Source: Streptomyces sp. YIM 121038 (GTDB taxonomy: Bacteria > Actinomycetota > Actinomycetes > Streptomycetales > Streptomycetaceae). Taken from it: DNA of 64,000 bases. Positions 26,539 through 36,757 of this stretch are shown here, one piece after another; within the stretch, counting starts at the first letter, position 1; every line of letters starts with the position of its first letter. Made by a program: the position numbers and the translations under genes. The DNA lies in assembly GCF_006088715.1 (NCBI RefSeq), contig NZ_CP030771.1, positions 6,281,501 through 6,345,500 on the forward strand. Direction: 5' to 3'. Under the pieces are notes generated by a model. That model made no database searches. It had not been told where the DNA came from and saw only the letters and a program-made list of their open reading frames with translations.

Positions 26539-26822
26539 GACCGCGCACCCCCCTGGCCGCGGGCGGCCTTGCGGGCGCGCATGTCGCGCTGCCACAGCTG
26601 ATAGGCGATCATCGTGAGCGCGGTCGAGATCAGCACCCACAGCATCTGGTACCAGTAGAAGAACGGGATGCCGATGAAGGCCGGGTCGGCCTTCGCGTAG
26701 GAGCTCACCCAGAGCATGGCCACGAAGGGCGCCGCGAGACAGAGGGCGACGACCACACGGACCGGTGTGACCACCGGCTGTCTCACTTCAGGCGCAACCG
26801 GCACTTCAGGCACATCTGGCAT
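26535..26822 (-). CDS. DUF3311 small membrane subunit of the symporter
   Basis: This 95-residue protein has two membrane helices; FIGIPFFYWYQMLWVLIST is the family signature. DUF3311 genes almost always precede SSS symporters of this type and are thought to be accessory subunits. The ATG at 26822 follows GGAG seven bases upstream; a GTG at 26843 is the alternative. It overlaps the symporter start by four bases. Confidence 0.85.
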   Translation of the reverse strand: MPDVPEVPVAPEVRQPVVTPVRVVVALCLAAPFVAMLWVSSYAKADPAFIGIPFFYWYQMLWVLISTALTMIAYQLWQRDMRARKAARGQGGARS

Positions 26823-26942
26823 ACCGCGGCTCCGTTCGCTCACTTATCCCGTGTTTAACGTGCGGGAAATCTAAGCGACGGTCTTGGCCTACGGAACCCC
26901 TGTCCGTATAACGGACGGGCCACAGAGGGGTCTTCAGCGCCC

Positions 26943-27143
26943 TCAGCAGCAGCGGAAGCCCTGCCGCGGGTCCGACTCCTGGCGGTCCGTCCGCATACGC
27001 TCGAACGCCCTCCGGGTCGGCACGGCCGCGGCCGGATGCTCCTTGCGCACGTGCGCCACGTACCGCTCGTACGCGGACTCGTCCGTCAACTCCCGTACGT
27101 ACCAGCGGACGGCGCGCAGCGCGCGGCGCAGCGGGCCGGTCAC
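26943..27143 (-). CDS. YbdD/YjiX family small protein
   Basis: The 66-residue protein contains the family pattern VRWYVRELTDESAYERYV and the invariant tail ESDPRQGFRCC. YbdD-type proteins are always encoded next to CstA/BtsT pyruvate or peptide transporters and modulate them. It starts with GTG overlapping the cstA stop (GTGA). Confidence 0.9.
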   Translation of the reverse strand: MTGPLRRALRAVRWYVRELTDESAYERYVAHVRKEHPAAAVPTRRAFERMRTDRQESDPRQGFRCC

Positions 27144-29281
27144 GAGGGGCCCGCCTGCGCGCGTTCGTAGGCCACCAGCTCCGCCTTCTCCTCCTTCGTG
27201 GCGACGAGCCCGGCGGGCGCGACGGTCCTCGACTCCACGAACGGCGCCTCGCTCAGGCGCGAGGACAGCGGGTCGCGGACGTGCCGGACGCAGACGCGGG
27301 CCGCGTCCACGAGCACGATCACGACGAGGACCGCGAGGGCCGCCGAAAGGACGCCGTCCACCGTGGAGTTGGTGACGACGGTGTGCATGTCGTCCATGGT
27401 CTTGGCGGGCGGCAGGACCTTGCCGTCGTCGATGGCGTCCCGGTAGACCGAGCGCTGCTTGAAGAAGCCCACGCGCGGGTCGTTGGAGAACACCTTCTGC
27501 CAGCTCGCCGTGAGCGTCACCGTCGCGTCCCAGACCAGGGGGACCCCGGTGATCCAGGCCCACTTGAGCCGTCCGGACTTCACCAGGAGCGTGGTGCACA
27601 CGGCGAGGGCCACGGCGGCGAGCAGCTGGTTGGCGATGCCGAAGATCGGGAAGAGCTGGTTGATGCCGCCGAGCGGCTCGTGCACGCCGACCCAGAGGAA
27701 GTAGCCCCACAGGCCGGTCACGACCGCGCTGGTCAGCACCAGGCCCGGCTTCCAGCTCACGTTCTTGAAGGGTTTATAGACGTTGCCCAGCATGTCCTGG
27801 AGCATGAACCGGCCCACGCGCGTGCCCGCGTCGAGCGCGGTGAGGATGAAAAGGGCCTCAAACATGATCGCGAAGTGGTACCAGAACGCCCGCAGCGAGT
27901 CCCCGGTGACCTTGGAGAAGATCTCCGAGACGCCGATCGCCAGGGTCGGCGCGCCGCCCGTGCGCGAGAGCAGCGAGCTCTCCTCGACGTTCTCGGCGGC
28001 CCGCGCGAGGTCCTCGGGGGAGATGGTGTACCCGAAGTTCGCGACCGCCCGGGACGCCTCCTGGACGGTGTCGCCGACCACGCCCGCGGGCGCGTTCATC
28101 GCGAAGTACAGGCCCGGGTCGATGATGCTCGCCGCGACCAGGGCCATGACCGCCACGGACGACTCCATCAGCATGGAGCCGTAGCCGATCATCCGGACCT
28201 GGGTCTCCTTCTGGATCATCTTCGGCGTCGTGCCGGAGGAGATCAGGGCGTGGAAGCCGGAGAGCGCGCCGCACGCGATCGTGATGAACACGAACGGGAA
28301 GAGCGAGCCCGCGAAGACCGGCCCGTCGCCGCGCGAGGCGAAGTCGGTGACCGGGTCCATCTTCAGCGTCGGCAGGGTGAGGACCACACCGAGCGCGAGC
28401 AGCACGATCGTGCCGATCTTCATGAACGTGGACAGGTAGTCGCGCGGCGCGAGCAGCATCCACACCGGCAGGATCGAGGCGATGAAGCCGTACGCCACCA
28501 GCCAGATGACCAGCGTCGAGGGGGCGAGCGTGAAGGCCTCCGCCCAGGAGGACTCCGCCACCCAGCGGCCCGCGACCAGCGCGAGCAGCAGCAGGCCGAT
28601 GCCGATGAACGAGACCTCGCTGACCCGGCCCGGGCGCAGGATCCGCAGGTAGAAGCCCATGAACAGGGCGATCGGGATCGTCATCGCGATCGAGAAGGTG
28701 CCCCAGGGCGAGTCGGCGAGGGCGTTCACGATCACGAGCGCGAGCACGCCAAGGAGGATGATCATGATGGCGAAGGTGGCGAGCAGCGCCGCGGCCCCGC
28801 CGAACGGGCCGATCTCGTCCCGCGCCATCTGACCGAGGGACTTGCCGTCGCGGCGGGTGGAGAAGAACAGGACCACCATGTCCTGCACGGCCCCCGCGAA
28901 GATCACCCCCGCGATGATCCAGATGGTGCCGGGCAAATACCCCATCTGGGCGGCGAGCACGGGCCCCACCAGGGGCCCCGCGCCCGCGATCGCCGCGAAG
29001 TGGTGGCCGAGCAGTACGCGCCGGTCGGTCGGGTGGAAGTCGATGCCGTTGTCGAGCCGCTCGGCGGGCGTGGCCCTGCGCTTGTCGACGCGCAGGACCT
29101 TGTGCGCGATGAACTTCGCGTAGAAGCGGTAGGCGATGGCGTACGAGCCGAGGGCGGCGGCCACCATCCAGGCGGCGGACACCTCCTCGTCCCGGGAGAG
29201 CGCGAGCACGGTCCAGCCCGCGGCGCCGACCAGCGCGACGAGGCTCCAGATGACTAGGGTCTTGGGGGTCGCTGTGCGCAC
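27140..29281 (-). CDS. cstA: CstA-family carbon starvation transporter
   Basis: The membrane protein is about 713 residues with some 16 to 18 helices. Typical CstA sequences are visible: LDNGIDFHPTDRRVLLGHHF, AGPLVGPVLAAQMGYLPG and SGFHALISSGTTPKMI. The family takes up pyruvate or peptides under carbon limitation. The GTG at 29281 was chosen because GGGAGGA lies six bases upstream; an ATG at 29350 would add 23 residues but has no ribosome site. It is coupled to ybdD downstream. Confidence 0.9.
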   Translation of the reverse strand: MRTATPKTLVIWSLVALVGAAGWTVLALSRDEEVSAAWMVAAALGSYAIAYRFYAKFIAHKVLRVDKRRATPAERLDNGIDFHPTDRRVLLGHHFAAIAGAGPLVGPVLAAQMGYLPGTIWIIAGVIFAGAVQDMVVLFFSTRRDGKSLGQMARDEIGPFGGAAALLATFAIMIILLGVLALVIVNALADSPWGTFSIAMTIPIALFMGFYLRILRPGRVSEVSFIGIGLLLLALVAGRWVAESSWAEAFTLAPSTLVIWLVAYGFIASILPVWMLLAPRDYLSTFMKIGTIVLLALGVVLTLPTLKMDPVTDFASRGDGPVFAGSLFPFVFITIACGALSGFHALISSGTTPKMIQKETQVRMIGYGSMLMESSVAVMALVAASIIDPGLYFAMNAPAGVVGDTVQEASRAVANFGYTISPEDLARAAENVEESSLLSRTGGAPTLAIGVSEIFSKVTGDSLRAFWYHFAIMFEALFILTALDAGTRVGRFMLQDMLGNVYKPFKNVSWKPGLVLTSAVVTGLWGYFLWVGVHEPLGGINQLFPIFGIANQLLAAVALAVCTTLLVKSGRLKWAWITGVPLVWDATVTLTASWQKVFSNDPRVGFFKQRSVYRDAIDDGKVLPPAKTMDDMHTVVTNSTVDGVLSAALAVLVVIVLVDAARVCVRHVRDPLSSRLSEAPFVESRTVAPAGLVATKEEKAELVAYERAQAGPS

Positions 29282-29376
29282 GGGCCGTCCTCCCGGTCGC
29301 GTGTCTGCGGTGACGGGAGGACGGTAGGGCAGGAAGGTGATCTGCGCCATGGGGCGGACAGGGTGAAACGCGGTGC

Positions 29377-29470
29377 GGGCCGGGGCCCGGGGCGTGACGG
29401 GCGGGGTCCGGGGCATGGCGGGCGGGGCCCGGGGAGTGGCAGTCGGGGCCCGGGGAGTGGCGGTCGGGGC
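29377..29470. repeat. 21-bp tandem repeat between cstA and dasR
   Basis: Four to five copies of a 21-bp unit, GGGCGGGGCCCGGGGAGTGG plus one base, run through the 323-bp spacer between two leftward genes. The copies differ by a few bases. The spacer holds no gene that I can support. Confidence 0.7.
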
Positions 29471-29604
29471 GAATCGCGGTGTCGCCCGGGCGCGGGGCGT
29501 GACGGCCGGGCGCGCCTCGCTCCCGTGCCCCGGCCCGGTGGTGCCGGTGCCGCCGGGCGCCGGCGCGCGACGGCGGCACCGCGGCGGTGCCGGTCCTGGT
29601 GGTC

Positions 29605-30658
<1,054 letters not shown>

Positions 30659-30667
30659 CTCCCCCGT

Positions 30668-30683
30668 ACTGGTCTACACCATT
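30668..30683. promoter_or_regulatory. DasR-responsive element (dre) 2, dasA side
   Basis: ACTGGTCTACACCATT differs from the dre consensus ACTGGTCTAGACCA(A/C)T at only two core positions. It lies 92 bp before the dasA start. A further half-site, AGACCAGGTCC, follows at about 30686. Confidence 0.85.
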
Positions 30684-30774
30684 AAAGACCAGGTCCAGTC
30701 CCACGGGCAGTCTTTCGGTCCTCTTGGTCGCTGCGGGTGGGGGGTTGGCTGGGTGGCATCCAAAGGAGGATGAC

Positions 30775-32049
30775 GTGAAGCGCAAGCTCATAGCGGCTAT
30801 CGGTGTCGCGGGCATGTTGGTCTCGATCGCGGCCTGTGGTGGCGACAGCGACGACGACAAGAAGTCCGGGGCGGACGGCTTCAAGGGCGAGACGCTGACG
30901 CTCTGGGCCATGGACGGCTCGACGCCGGACACCTGGACCAAGGACGTCAAGGCGGCCTTCGAGAAGAAGACCGGCGCGAAGCTCAAGCTCGAGGTCCAGG
31001 ACTGGAACGGCATCCAGCAGAAGCTGACCGCCGCCCTCTCCGAGGAGAACCCGCCGGACGTCTTCGAGATCGGCAACACCCAGACGGCCGCCTACGCCAA
31101 GTCCGGCGGCCTCGCCGACCTGAGTGACCTCAAGGAGTCCCTCGGCGCCGACTGGACCGATTCGATCAACAAGTCCACGGTCGTCGACGGCAAGCAGTAC
31201 GCCGCCCCGTGGTTCGTCCTGAACCGCGTCGTGCTCTACAACAAGAAGGTCTGGGCCGACGCGGGCATCAAGAAGACGCCCAAGACCCGTGACGAGTTCT
31301 ACGCCGACCTGAAGAAGATCGGCGACAAGACCGACGCGGAGCCGATCTACCTGCCGGGCCAGAACTGGTACCACTTCGTGGGCCTCGTCATCGGCGAGGG
31401 CGGCGAGCTGGTCAAGAAGGACGGCGACAAGTACGTCTCCAACCTGGCCGACCCGAAGGTCGCCAAGGCCGCGGAGACCTACAAGAAGTTCCAGGCCCTG
31501 TCCAAGGCGCCGAAGAACAAGGACGAGGCCACCCCGCAGCAGGCCGAGGTCTTCGCCAAGGGCAAGACCGGCGCCTTCATCGGCATGAGCTGGGAGGCCG
31601 CCACGGCCATCAAGGCCAACAAGAAGATCGAGAAGGACATCGGCTACTTCACGATCCCCGGCGCCGCGGCCGACAAGCCCGAGGGCGTCTTCCTCGGCGG
31701 CTCCAACCTCGCCGTCGCCGCCACCAGCAAGAAGCAGGAGCTCGCCAAGGAGTTCCTGAAGATCGCCCTGTCCGACAAGTTCGAGGGCGCGCTCGCCAAG
31801 GAAGGCGGCGTGATCCCGAACAAGCAGGCCCTGGAGTCCAACCTCAAGGGCAACCCGGCCGCCGAGGCCATGGCCCCGGCCGCCGCCGGCGGTGGCATCA
31901 CCCCGCTGATCCCGGAGTGGGCCGCCGTGGAGAACGAGCCCAACCCGATCAAGAGCTACCTGACCGCGGTCATGAACGGCGAATCGCCCGCCGACGCCGC
32001 CAAGAAGGTCGAGGGCGAGTTCAACAAGCGCCTGTCGCAGAAGCAGTAA
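30775..32049 (+). CDS. dasA: chitobiose-binding lipoprotein DasA
   Basis: The 424-residue extracellular solute-binding protein of the carbohydrate ABC class has a lipoprotein signal peptide ending VSIAAC. In the family it captures N,N'-diacetylchitobiose for the DasBC permease; the ATPase MsiK is encoded elsewhere. The GTG at 30775 follows a perfect AAAGGAGG. It is the first gene of dasABC-hexosaminidase and is preceded by dre sites. A long stem-loop separates it from dasB, which probably makes the binding protein more abundant than the permease. Confidence 0.95.
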   Translation: MKRKLIAAIGVAGMLVSIAACGGDSDDDKKSGADGFKGETLTLWAMDGSTPDTWTKDVKAAFEKKTGAKLKLEVQDWNGIQQKLTAALSEENPPDVFEIGNTQTAAYAKSGGLADLSDLKESLGADWTDSINKSTVVDGKQYAAPWFVLNRVVLYNKKVWADAGIKKTPKTRDEFYADLKKIGDKTDAEPIYLPGQNWYHFVGLVIGEGGELVKKDGDKYVSNLADPKVAKAAETYKKFQALSKAPKNKDEATPQQAEVFAKGKTGAFIGMSWEAATAIKANKKIEKDIGYFTIPGAAADKPEGVFLGGSNLAVAATSKKQELAKEFLKIALSDKFEGALAKEGGVIPNKQALESNLKGNPAAEAMAPAAAGGGITPLIPEWAAVENEPNPIKSYLTAVMNGESPADAAKKVEGEFNKRLSQKQ

Positions 32050-32059
32050 GGAAGCGCCC

Positions 32060-32117
32060 CGCCGGGGGCGGTGACACCAGGGTCGTGCCCGCGACCCCCA
32101 CCTCGCCGCCCCCGGCG
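32060..32117 (+). terminator. attenuating stem-loop between dasA and dasB
   Basis: Arms 32060-32074 and 32103-32117 pair over 15 bp with one mismatch or wobble; an inner pair GGGTCG/CGACCC (32080-32085, 32092-32097) extends the structure. Placed between a binding-protein gene and its permease genes, such hairpins protect upstream mRNA or reduce read-through. Confidence 0.6.
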
Positions 32118-32155
32118 CATTCCTGTGTGACGTGCCGATGAGAGAGATGGCGAGC

Positions 32156-33136
32156 ATGACCGTACAGACCGAACGGCCGCCCTCCGGCCCGCCGGAGGTA
32201 GTGAAGTCGGGCGGCGGGCGCAGCGGGGCCCCGCGCACGCCCCGGGCCAGGGCCGGGGCCCTCGCGCCCTATCTGCTGCTGCTTCCCGCGCTCGTGGCGA
32301 CCCTGCTGTTCCTCGGCTGGCCGCTGGTGAACAACGGGATCCTGTCGTTCCAGAACCTCAACATGAGACAGGTCATCCTGCATCTCACCGAGTGGAACGG
32401 CATCGACAACTACAAGGAGGTCCTCAAGAGCGAGGACTTCTGGCGCGTCACCGGGCGGTCGATCGTCTTCACCGCCATCAACGTCGTCCTCATCATGGCG
32501 CTCGGCACCCTCATCGGACTGCTGCTCGCCAAGCTCGGCACCAAGATGCGACGGCTGCTCCTGTTCGGCCTCGTCCTCGCCTGGGCCATGCCCGTCGTCG
32601 CGGGCACCACGGTCTACCAGTGGCTGTTCGCGCAGCGCTTCGGCGTCGTCAACTGGGTGCTCGCCAAGATCGGCTTCAGCTCCATGGCCGACTACGACTG
32701 GTTCGGCGGCCAGTACTCCACCTTCTTCGTGATCATCACGCTGATCGTGTGGATGTCGATCCCCTTCGTGGCGATCAACCTGTACGCCGCCACCACGACC
32801 ATCCCCAAGGAGCTCTACGAGGCCGCGTCGCTCGACGGCGCGGGCGCCTGGAAGCAGTTCACCTCGGTGACCCTGCCGTTCCTGCGGCCCTTCCTCTACG
32901 CCACGACCTTCCTCGAGGTCATCTGGGTCTTCAAGGCCCTCGTCCAGGTCTACGCCATCAACAAGGGCGGCCCCGACCGGCTCACGGAGATCCTGCCCGT
33001 GTACGCCTACATCGAGGGCTCGGGCAACCAGCACTACGGCATGGGCTCCGCCATCGCCATGCTGACCATCATCATCATGCTCTTCCTGACCGCGTACCAC
33101 CTGCGCATCGTGCTCAAGCAAGAGGAGGACGCGTGA
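32156..33136 (+). CDS. dasB: chitobiose ABC transporter permease DasB
   Basis: This is a 326-residue MalF-type permease with six helices and the cytoplasmic loop EAASLDGAGAWKQFTSVTLP, the EAA motif that docks the ATPase. The ATG at 32156 is preferred of several nearby; starts at 32132, 32138 and 32147 are possible. The stop overlaps the dasC GTG (GTGA). Confidence 0.93.
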   Translation: MTVQTERPPSGPPEVVKSGGGRSGAPRTPRARAGALAPYLLLLPALVATLLFLGWPLVNNGILSFQNLNMRQVILHLTEWNGIDNYKEVLKSEDFWRVTGRSIVFTAINVVLIMALGTLIGLLLAKLGTKMRRLLLFGLVLAWAMPVVAGTTVYQWLFAQRFGVVNWVLAKIGFSSMADYDWFGGQYSTFFVIITLIVWMSIPFVAINLYAATTTIPKELYEAASLDGAGAWKQFTSVTLPFLRPFLYATTFLEVIWVFKALVQVYAINKGGPDRLTEILPVYAYIEGSGNQHYGMGSAIAMLTIIIMLFLTAYHLRIVLKQEEDA

Positions 33137-33963
33137 AGCGCTCCTGGTTCGGCCGCACCTGGCCCAACGTCGTCGCCGTCGTCCTCTTCATCGGCCTGGT
33201 CTTCCCCGTCTACTGGATGTTCGCCACGGCCTTCAAGCCGACCGGCGACATCATCAGCGAGGACCCGGTCTGGATCCCCTTCGACTTCACCGTCGAGCAC
33301 TTCAAGACGGCCGTCGACGCCGACCACTTCTGGCAGATGGTCAGGAACTCGGTGACCGTCACCGTCCTCGCGGTCGTCTTCTCCCTCGCCATCGCCCTGC
33401 TGTCGGCCTTCGCGCTCGCCCGCATGCGGTTCAAGGGCCGCCGGGGCTTCATCATCGGCTTCATGCTGGCCCAGATGGCGCCCTGGGAAGTCATGGTCAT
33501 CTCGATCTACATGATCGTGCGCGACGCCGAGATGCTGAACAGCCTGGTGCCGCTGACGCTCTTCTACATGGTGATGATCCTGCCCTTCACGATCCTCACG
33601 CTGCGCGGCTTCGTCGCCGCCGTGCCCAAGGAGCTGGAGGAGTCCGCGATGGTCGACGGCTGCACCCGTATGCAGGCGTTCCGCCGCGTCATCCTGCCGC
33701 TGCTCGCCCCCGGCCTGATGTCCACCTCGCTCTTCGGCTTCATCACCGCCTGGAACGAGTTCCCCATCGCCCTCCTCGTCAACAAGGACCCGGAGTCGAA
33801 GACGCTCCCGACGTGGCTGTCGAGCTTCCAGACCGTCTACGGCGACGACTGGGGTGCCACCATGGCCGCGTCCTCGATCTTCGCCATCCCGATCCTGCTC
33901 CTCTTCGTCTTCCTCCAGCGGCGCGCCGTCGCCGGTCTGACCGACGGTGCCGTGAAGGGATAA
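33133..33963 (+). CDS. dasC: chitobiose ABC transporter permease DasC
   Basis: This is a 276-residue MalG-type permease with six helices; the EAA loop reads EESAMVDGCTRMQAFRRV. AGAGGAGG precedes the GTG start, which overlaps the dasB stop. It forms the heterodimeric membrane channel with DasB. Confidence 0.94.
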   Translation: MKRSWFGRTWPNVVAVVLFIGLVFPVYWMFATAFKPTGDIISEDPVWIPFDFTVEHFKTAVDADHFWQMVRNSVTVTVLAVVFSLAIALLSAFALARMRFKGRRGFIIGFMLAQMAPWEVMVISIYMIVRDAEMLNSLVPLTLFYMVMILPFTILTLRGFVAAVPKELEESAMVDGCTRMQAFRRVILPLLAPGLMSTSLFGFITAWNEFPIALLVNKDPESKTLPTWLSSFQTVYGDDWGATMAASSIFAIPILLLFVFLQRRAVAGLTDGAVKG

Positions 33964-33972
33964 CGCACACTC

Positions 33973-35466
33973 ATGAGCTCTACCGCATCCACGCCGGACG
34001 CCCTGACGCGTGACGCCCTCACCGTCCTCCAGCCCGGCTTCGGCGGCACCACCGCCCCCGACTGGCTGCTCCGCCACATCGGCGAGGGCCTGGCCGCCGT
34101 GGGCCTGTTCGGCCGCAACGTCGAGACGCCCGAGCAGGTGGCCGCGCTCACCGCGCAGCTGCGCGCCGAGCGCGAGGACCTCATCGTCGCCATCGACGAG
34201 GAGAGCGGGGACGTCACCCGCCTCGAGGTGCGCACCGGCTCGTCCTTCCCCGGCAACCACGCCCTCGGGGCGGTGGACGACACCGCGCTCACCCGTGGCG
34301 TCGCCGCCGAGCTGGGCCGCCGCCTCGCCGAGTGCGGCGTCACCTTCAACTGGGCGCCGTCCGCGGACGTCAACTCCGACCCGGACAACCCGGTCATCGG
34401 CGTACGCTCCTTCGGCGCGGACCCCGATCTGGTGGCCCGGCACACCGCCGCGTACATCGAGGGCCTGCAGTCCTCCGGCGTCGCCGCCTGCGCCAAGCAC
34501 TTCCCGGGCCACGGCGACACCGCCGTCGACTCGCACCACGCCGTGCCGCACATCGGCGTCGACGCGGACGTCCTGGGCGCCCGCGAACTCGCCCCCTTCC
34601 GGGCCGCCATCGCCGCGGGCACGCAGGCCGTGATGAGCGCCCACATCAGCGTCCCGGCGCTCGACGCCGCGTACCCGGCGACGCTCTCCCGGCGCATCCT
34701 CACCGACCTGCTCCGCGGCGAGCTCGGCTTCGACGGCCTCATCGTCACCGACGGCATCGAGATGCAGGCCATCTCCTCGACGTACGGCATCGAACGCGGC
34801 ACCGTCCTCGCCATCGCCGCCGGCTGCGACGCCATCTGCGTCGGCGGCGGCCTCCACGACGAGCTGACCGTACGCCGTCTGCGCGACGCCCTCGTGGCGG
34901 CCGTGCGCGCGGGCGAGCTGCCCGAGGAGCGGCTCGCCGACGCGGCCGCCCGGGTCCGGGCGCTCGCGCACTGGACCTCGGTGTCGGGCGCGGCCGGGCG
35001 TTCGGGGGGCGTGCCCGACACCGAGATCGGCCTGCGCGCGGCCCGCCGCGCCCTGACGGTCACCCACAGCGAGACCTACGCCGGTCCGCTGACCAGCGCC
35101 CCCTACGTCGCCGCCTTCACGCCGGTGGCCAACATCGCGGTCGGCGACGAGACCCCGTGGGGCGTCGCCGCCGAACTCGGCCGCCGTCTGCCCGGCACCG
35201 AGACCGGCTCCTTCACCGGCGCCGACGCGGGCCGCGAGGCCCTGGCCGCCGCGGGGGACCGGCGCATCGTCGCCGTCGTCCGCGACGCCCACCGCCACCC
35301 CTGGATGACGGCCGCCGTGGACCACCTGCTCGCCGCCCGCCCCGACACCGTCGTGGTCGAGATGGGCGTCCCGCAGGCCAAGCCCACCGGCGCCCTGCAC
35401 ATCGCCACCCACGGCGCGGCCCGCGTCTGCGGCATCGCGGCAGCGGAGACGATCACCGGCGCGTAG
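33973..35466 (+). CDS. GH3 beta-N-acetylhexosaminidase (NagZ-like)
   Basis: The 497-residue protein has the NagZ subfamily signature KHFPGHGDTAVDSHHAVP, whose flexible loop carries the His-Asp acid/base dyad, and the nucleophile region GLIVTDGIEMQA. There is no signal peptide, so it acts in the cytoplasm, probably cutting imported chitobiose to GlcNAc. It starts nine bases after dasC and belongs to the same transcript. A perfect 18-bp terminator follows. Confidence 0.92.
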   Translation: MSSTASTPDALTRDALTVLQPGFGGTTAPDWLLRHIGEGLAAVGLFGRNVETPEQVAALTAQLRAEREDLIVAIDEESGDVTRLEVRTGSSFPGNHALGAVDDTALTRGVAAELGRRLAECGVTFNWAPSADVNSDPDNPVIGVRSFGADPDLVARHTAAYIEGLQSSGVAACAKHFPGHGDTAVDSHHAVPHIGVDADVLGARELAPFRAAIAAGTQAVMSAHISVPALDAAYPATLSRRILTDLLRGELGFDGLIVTDGIEMQAISSTYGIERGTVLAIAAGCDAICVGGGLHDELTVRRLRDALVAAVRAGELPEERLADAAARVRALAHWTSVSGAAGRSGGVPDTEIGLRAARRALTVTHSETYAGPLTSAPYVAAFTPVANIAVGDETPWGVAAELGRRLPGTETGSFTGADAGREALAAAGDRRIVAVVRDAHRHPWMTAAVDHLLAARPDTVVVEMGVPQAKPTGALHIATHGAARVCGIAAAETITGA

Positions 35467-35493
35467 CACGGAGGCCGAGGGCCGCCAGAGACG

Positions 35494-35534
35494 AAGGCGC
35501 CGGCCGCCCCACCGAGTGGGGCGGCCGGCGCCTT
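35494..35534. terminator. bidirectional hairpin terminator
   Basis: A perfect 18-bp stem (35494-35511 with 35517-35534) with a five-base loop lies between the convergent hexosaminidase and nagB genes. It starts AA and ends TT, so it works in both directions. Confidence 0.85.
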
Positions 35535-35555
35535 GCGCGTACCCGGGTCCGAGGC

Positions 35556-36341
35556 CTAGAGCCCCTGCCACGCGGGCTTGTTGGCGTAGGTGTGCCGGAA
35601 GTACTCCGCCAGCTTCAGCTTGGACGCCGCGGCCTCGTCCACCACGACCGTCGCGTGCGGGTGCAGCTGGAGCGCCGACGCGGGCACGAGGGATGCCACC
35701 GGCCCCTCGACCGTGGCCGCCACGGCGTCCGCCTTGCCCTCGCCCGTCGCGAGCAGCACCAGGTGCCGCGCCTCCAGGATCGTGCCGATGCCCTGCGTGA
35801 TGACGTGGTGCGGGACCTGGTCGATGTCCCCGTCGAAGAACCGCGCGTTGTCCACGCGGGTCTGCTCGGTCAGGGTCTTGATCCGCGTCCGCGAGGCCAG
35901 CGACGAGCAGGGCTCGTTGAACCCGATGTGCCCGTCCGTGCCGATCCCGAGCAGCTGGAGGTCCACCCCGCCCGCCTCGGCGAGCGCGCGGTCGTACGCC
36001 TCGCAGGCGCCCTGGACGTCCTCGGCGCTGCCGTCAGGACCCATGAAGGCCGACTCGCTCAGTCCGAGCGGCTCGACGACCTCCCGGAGCACCACCGAGC
36101 GGTACGACTCCGGGTGCCCGACCGGAAGCCCGACGTACTCGTCGAGCTGGCAGATCCGCGCCCGCGCCACATCCACGGCACCGCCGCGGACCTTGGCGGC
36201 CAGGGCCTCGTAGATGGGCAGCGGGGTCGAGCCGGTGGCGACACCGAGCAGGGCGTCAGGCTTGCGGCGCACCAGGGCGGCCATGGCCTCCGCGATGAGC
36301 TCGCCGCCTGCCTTGGCGTCCGGGACGATGACAACTTCCAC
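35556..36341 (-). CDS. nagB: glucosamine-6-phosphate deaminase NagB
   Basis: This 261-residue enzyme converts glucosamine-6-phosphate to fructose-6-phosphate and ammonia. Motifs are LGVATGSTPLPIYEAL (phosphate loop), CQLDEYVGL (catalytic Asp) and LLGIGTDGHIGFNEPCSS. It removes the DasR effector and so closes the induction loop. A dre site lies about 33 bp upstream of the start. Confidence 0.95.
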   Translation of the reverse strand: MEVVIVPDAKAGGELIAEAMAALVRRKPDALLGVATGSTPLPIYEALAAKVRGGAVDVARARICQLDEYVGLPVGHPESYRSVVLREVVEPLGLSESAFMGPDGSAEDVQGACEAYDRALAEAGGVDLQLLGIGTDGHIGFNEPCSSLASRTRIKTLTEQTRVDNARFFDGDIDQVPHHVITQGIGTILEARHLVLLATGEGKADAVAATVEGPVASLVPASALQLHPHATVVVDEAAASKLKLAEYFRHTYANKPAWQGL

Positions 36342-36373
36342 GCTGGGCCTGCCGATCTGGAGAAGGGGGACGG

Positions 36374-36389
36374 TGTGGTATAGACCAAT
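36374..36389. promoter_or_regulatory. dre site upstream of nagB
   Basis: TGTGGTATAGACCAAT matches the dre consensus in 12 or 13 of 16 positions, including GGT and TAGACCAAT. On the minus strand it overlaps a TATACC box that could be the nagB -10, consistent with repression by DasR. Confidence 0.8.
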
Positions 36390-36560
36390 CTAGCAGAGCT
36401 GCCCCCAGGGAGCGCAGCCCTCTCACACCCATGCTTCCGGCTCCCCACCCACCACGCCCGGCGAACCGGGCACACCTGCGGGGGCGCCCCGGGGCGAGGA
36501 CGGGACGCTTGCGGCGGGGCGGGCGGGGCGAAGCCTGCCTGGGCGGCAGCCTTGACCCTC

Positions 36561-36652
36561 CCGAGCTGAGGGCAGCGCCCCTGAAGCCCGCCGGAGCCGG
36601 GGCGGCGGTCCGGTGCCCCCCGGAGCTGAGGGCGGCGACCCTGAAGCCTGCC
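36561..36652. repeat. 60-bp-period direct repeat in the nagB/sugar-isomerase spacer
   Basis: A 32-bp unit containing GAGCTGAGGGC occurs at 36561-36592 and again at 36621-36652 with a few changes. The 416-bp spacer otherwise holds the nagB dre site and no gene. Confidence 0.6.
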
Positions 36653-36757
36653 TGGGCTGAGGGTGCCGCGTCCTGAGCCCATCGAGGCCCGCCCGGCCCC
36701 AGGGCCCCGTGTCCGAGCCCCCTGAACAAGGAGCGCTCACGGCCGGGAGCGAGCAGA

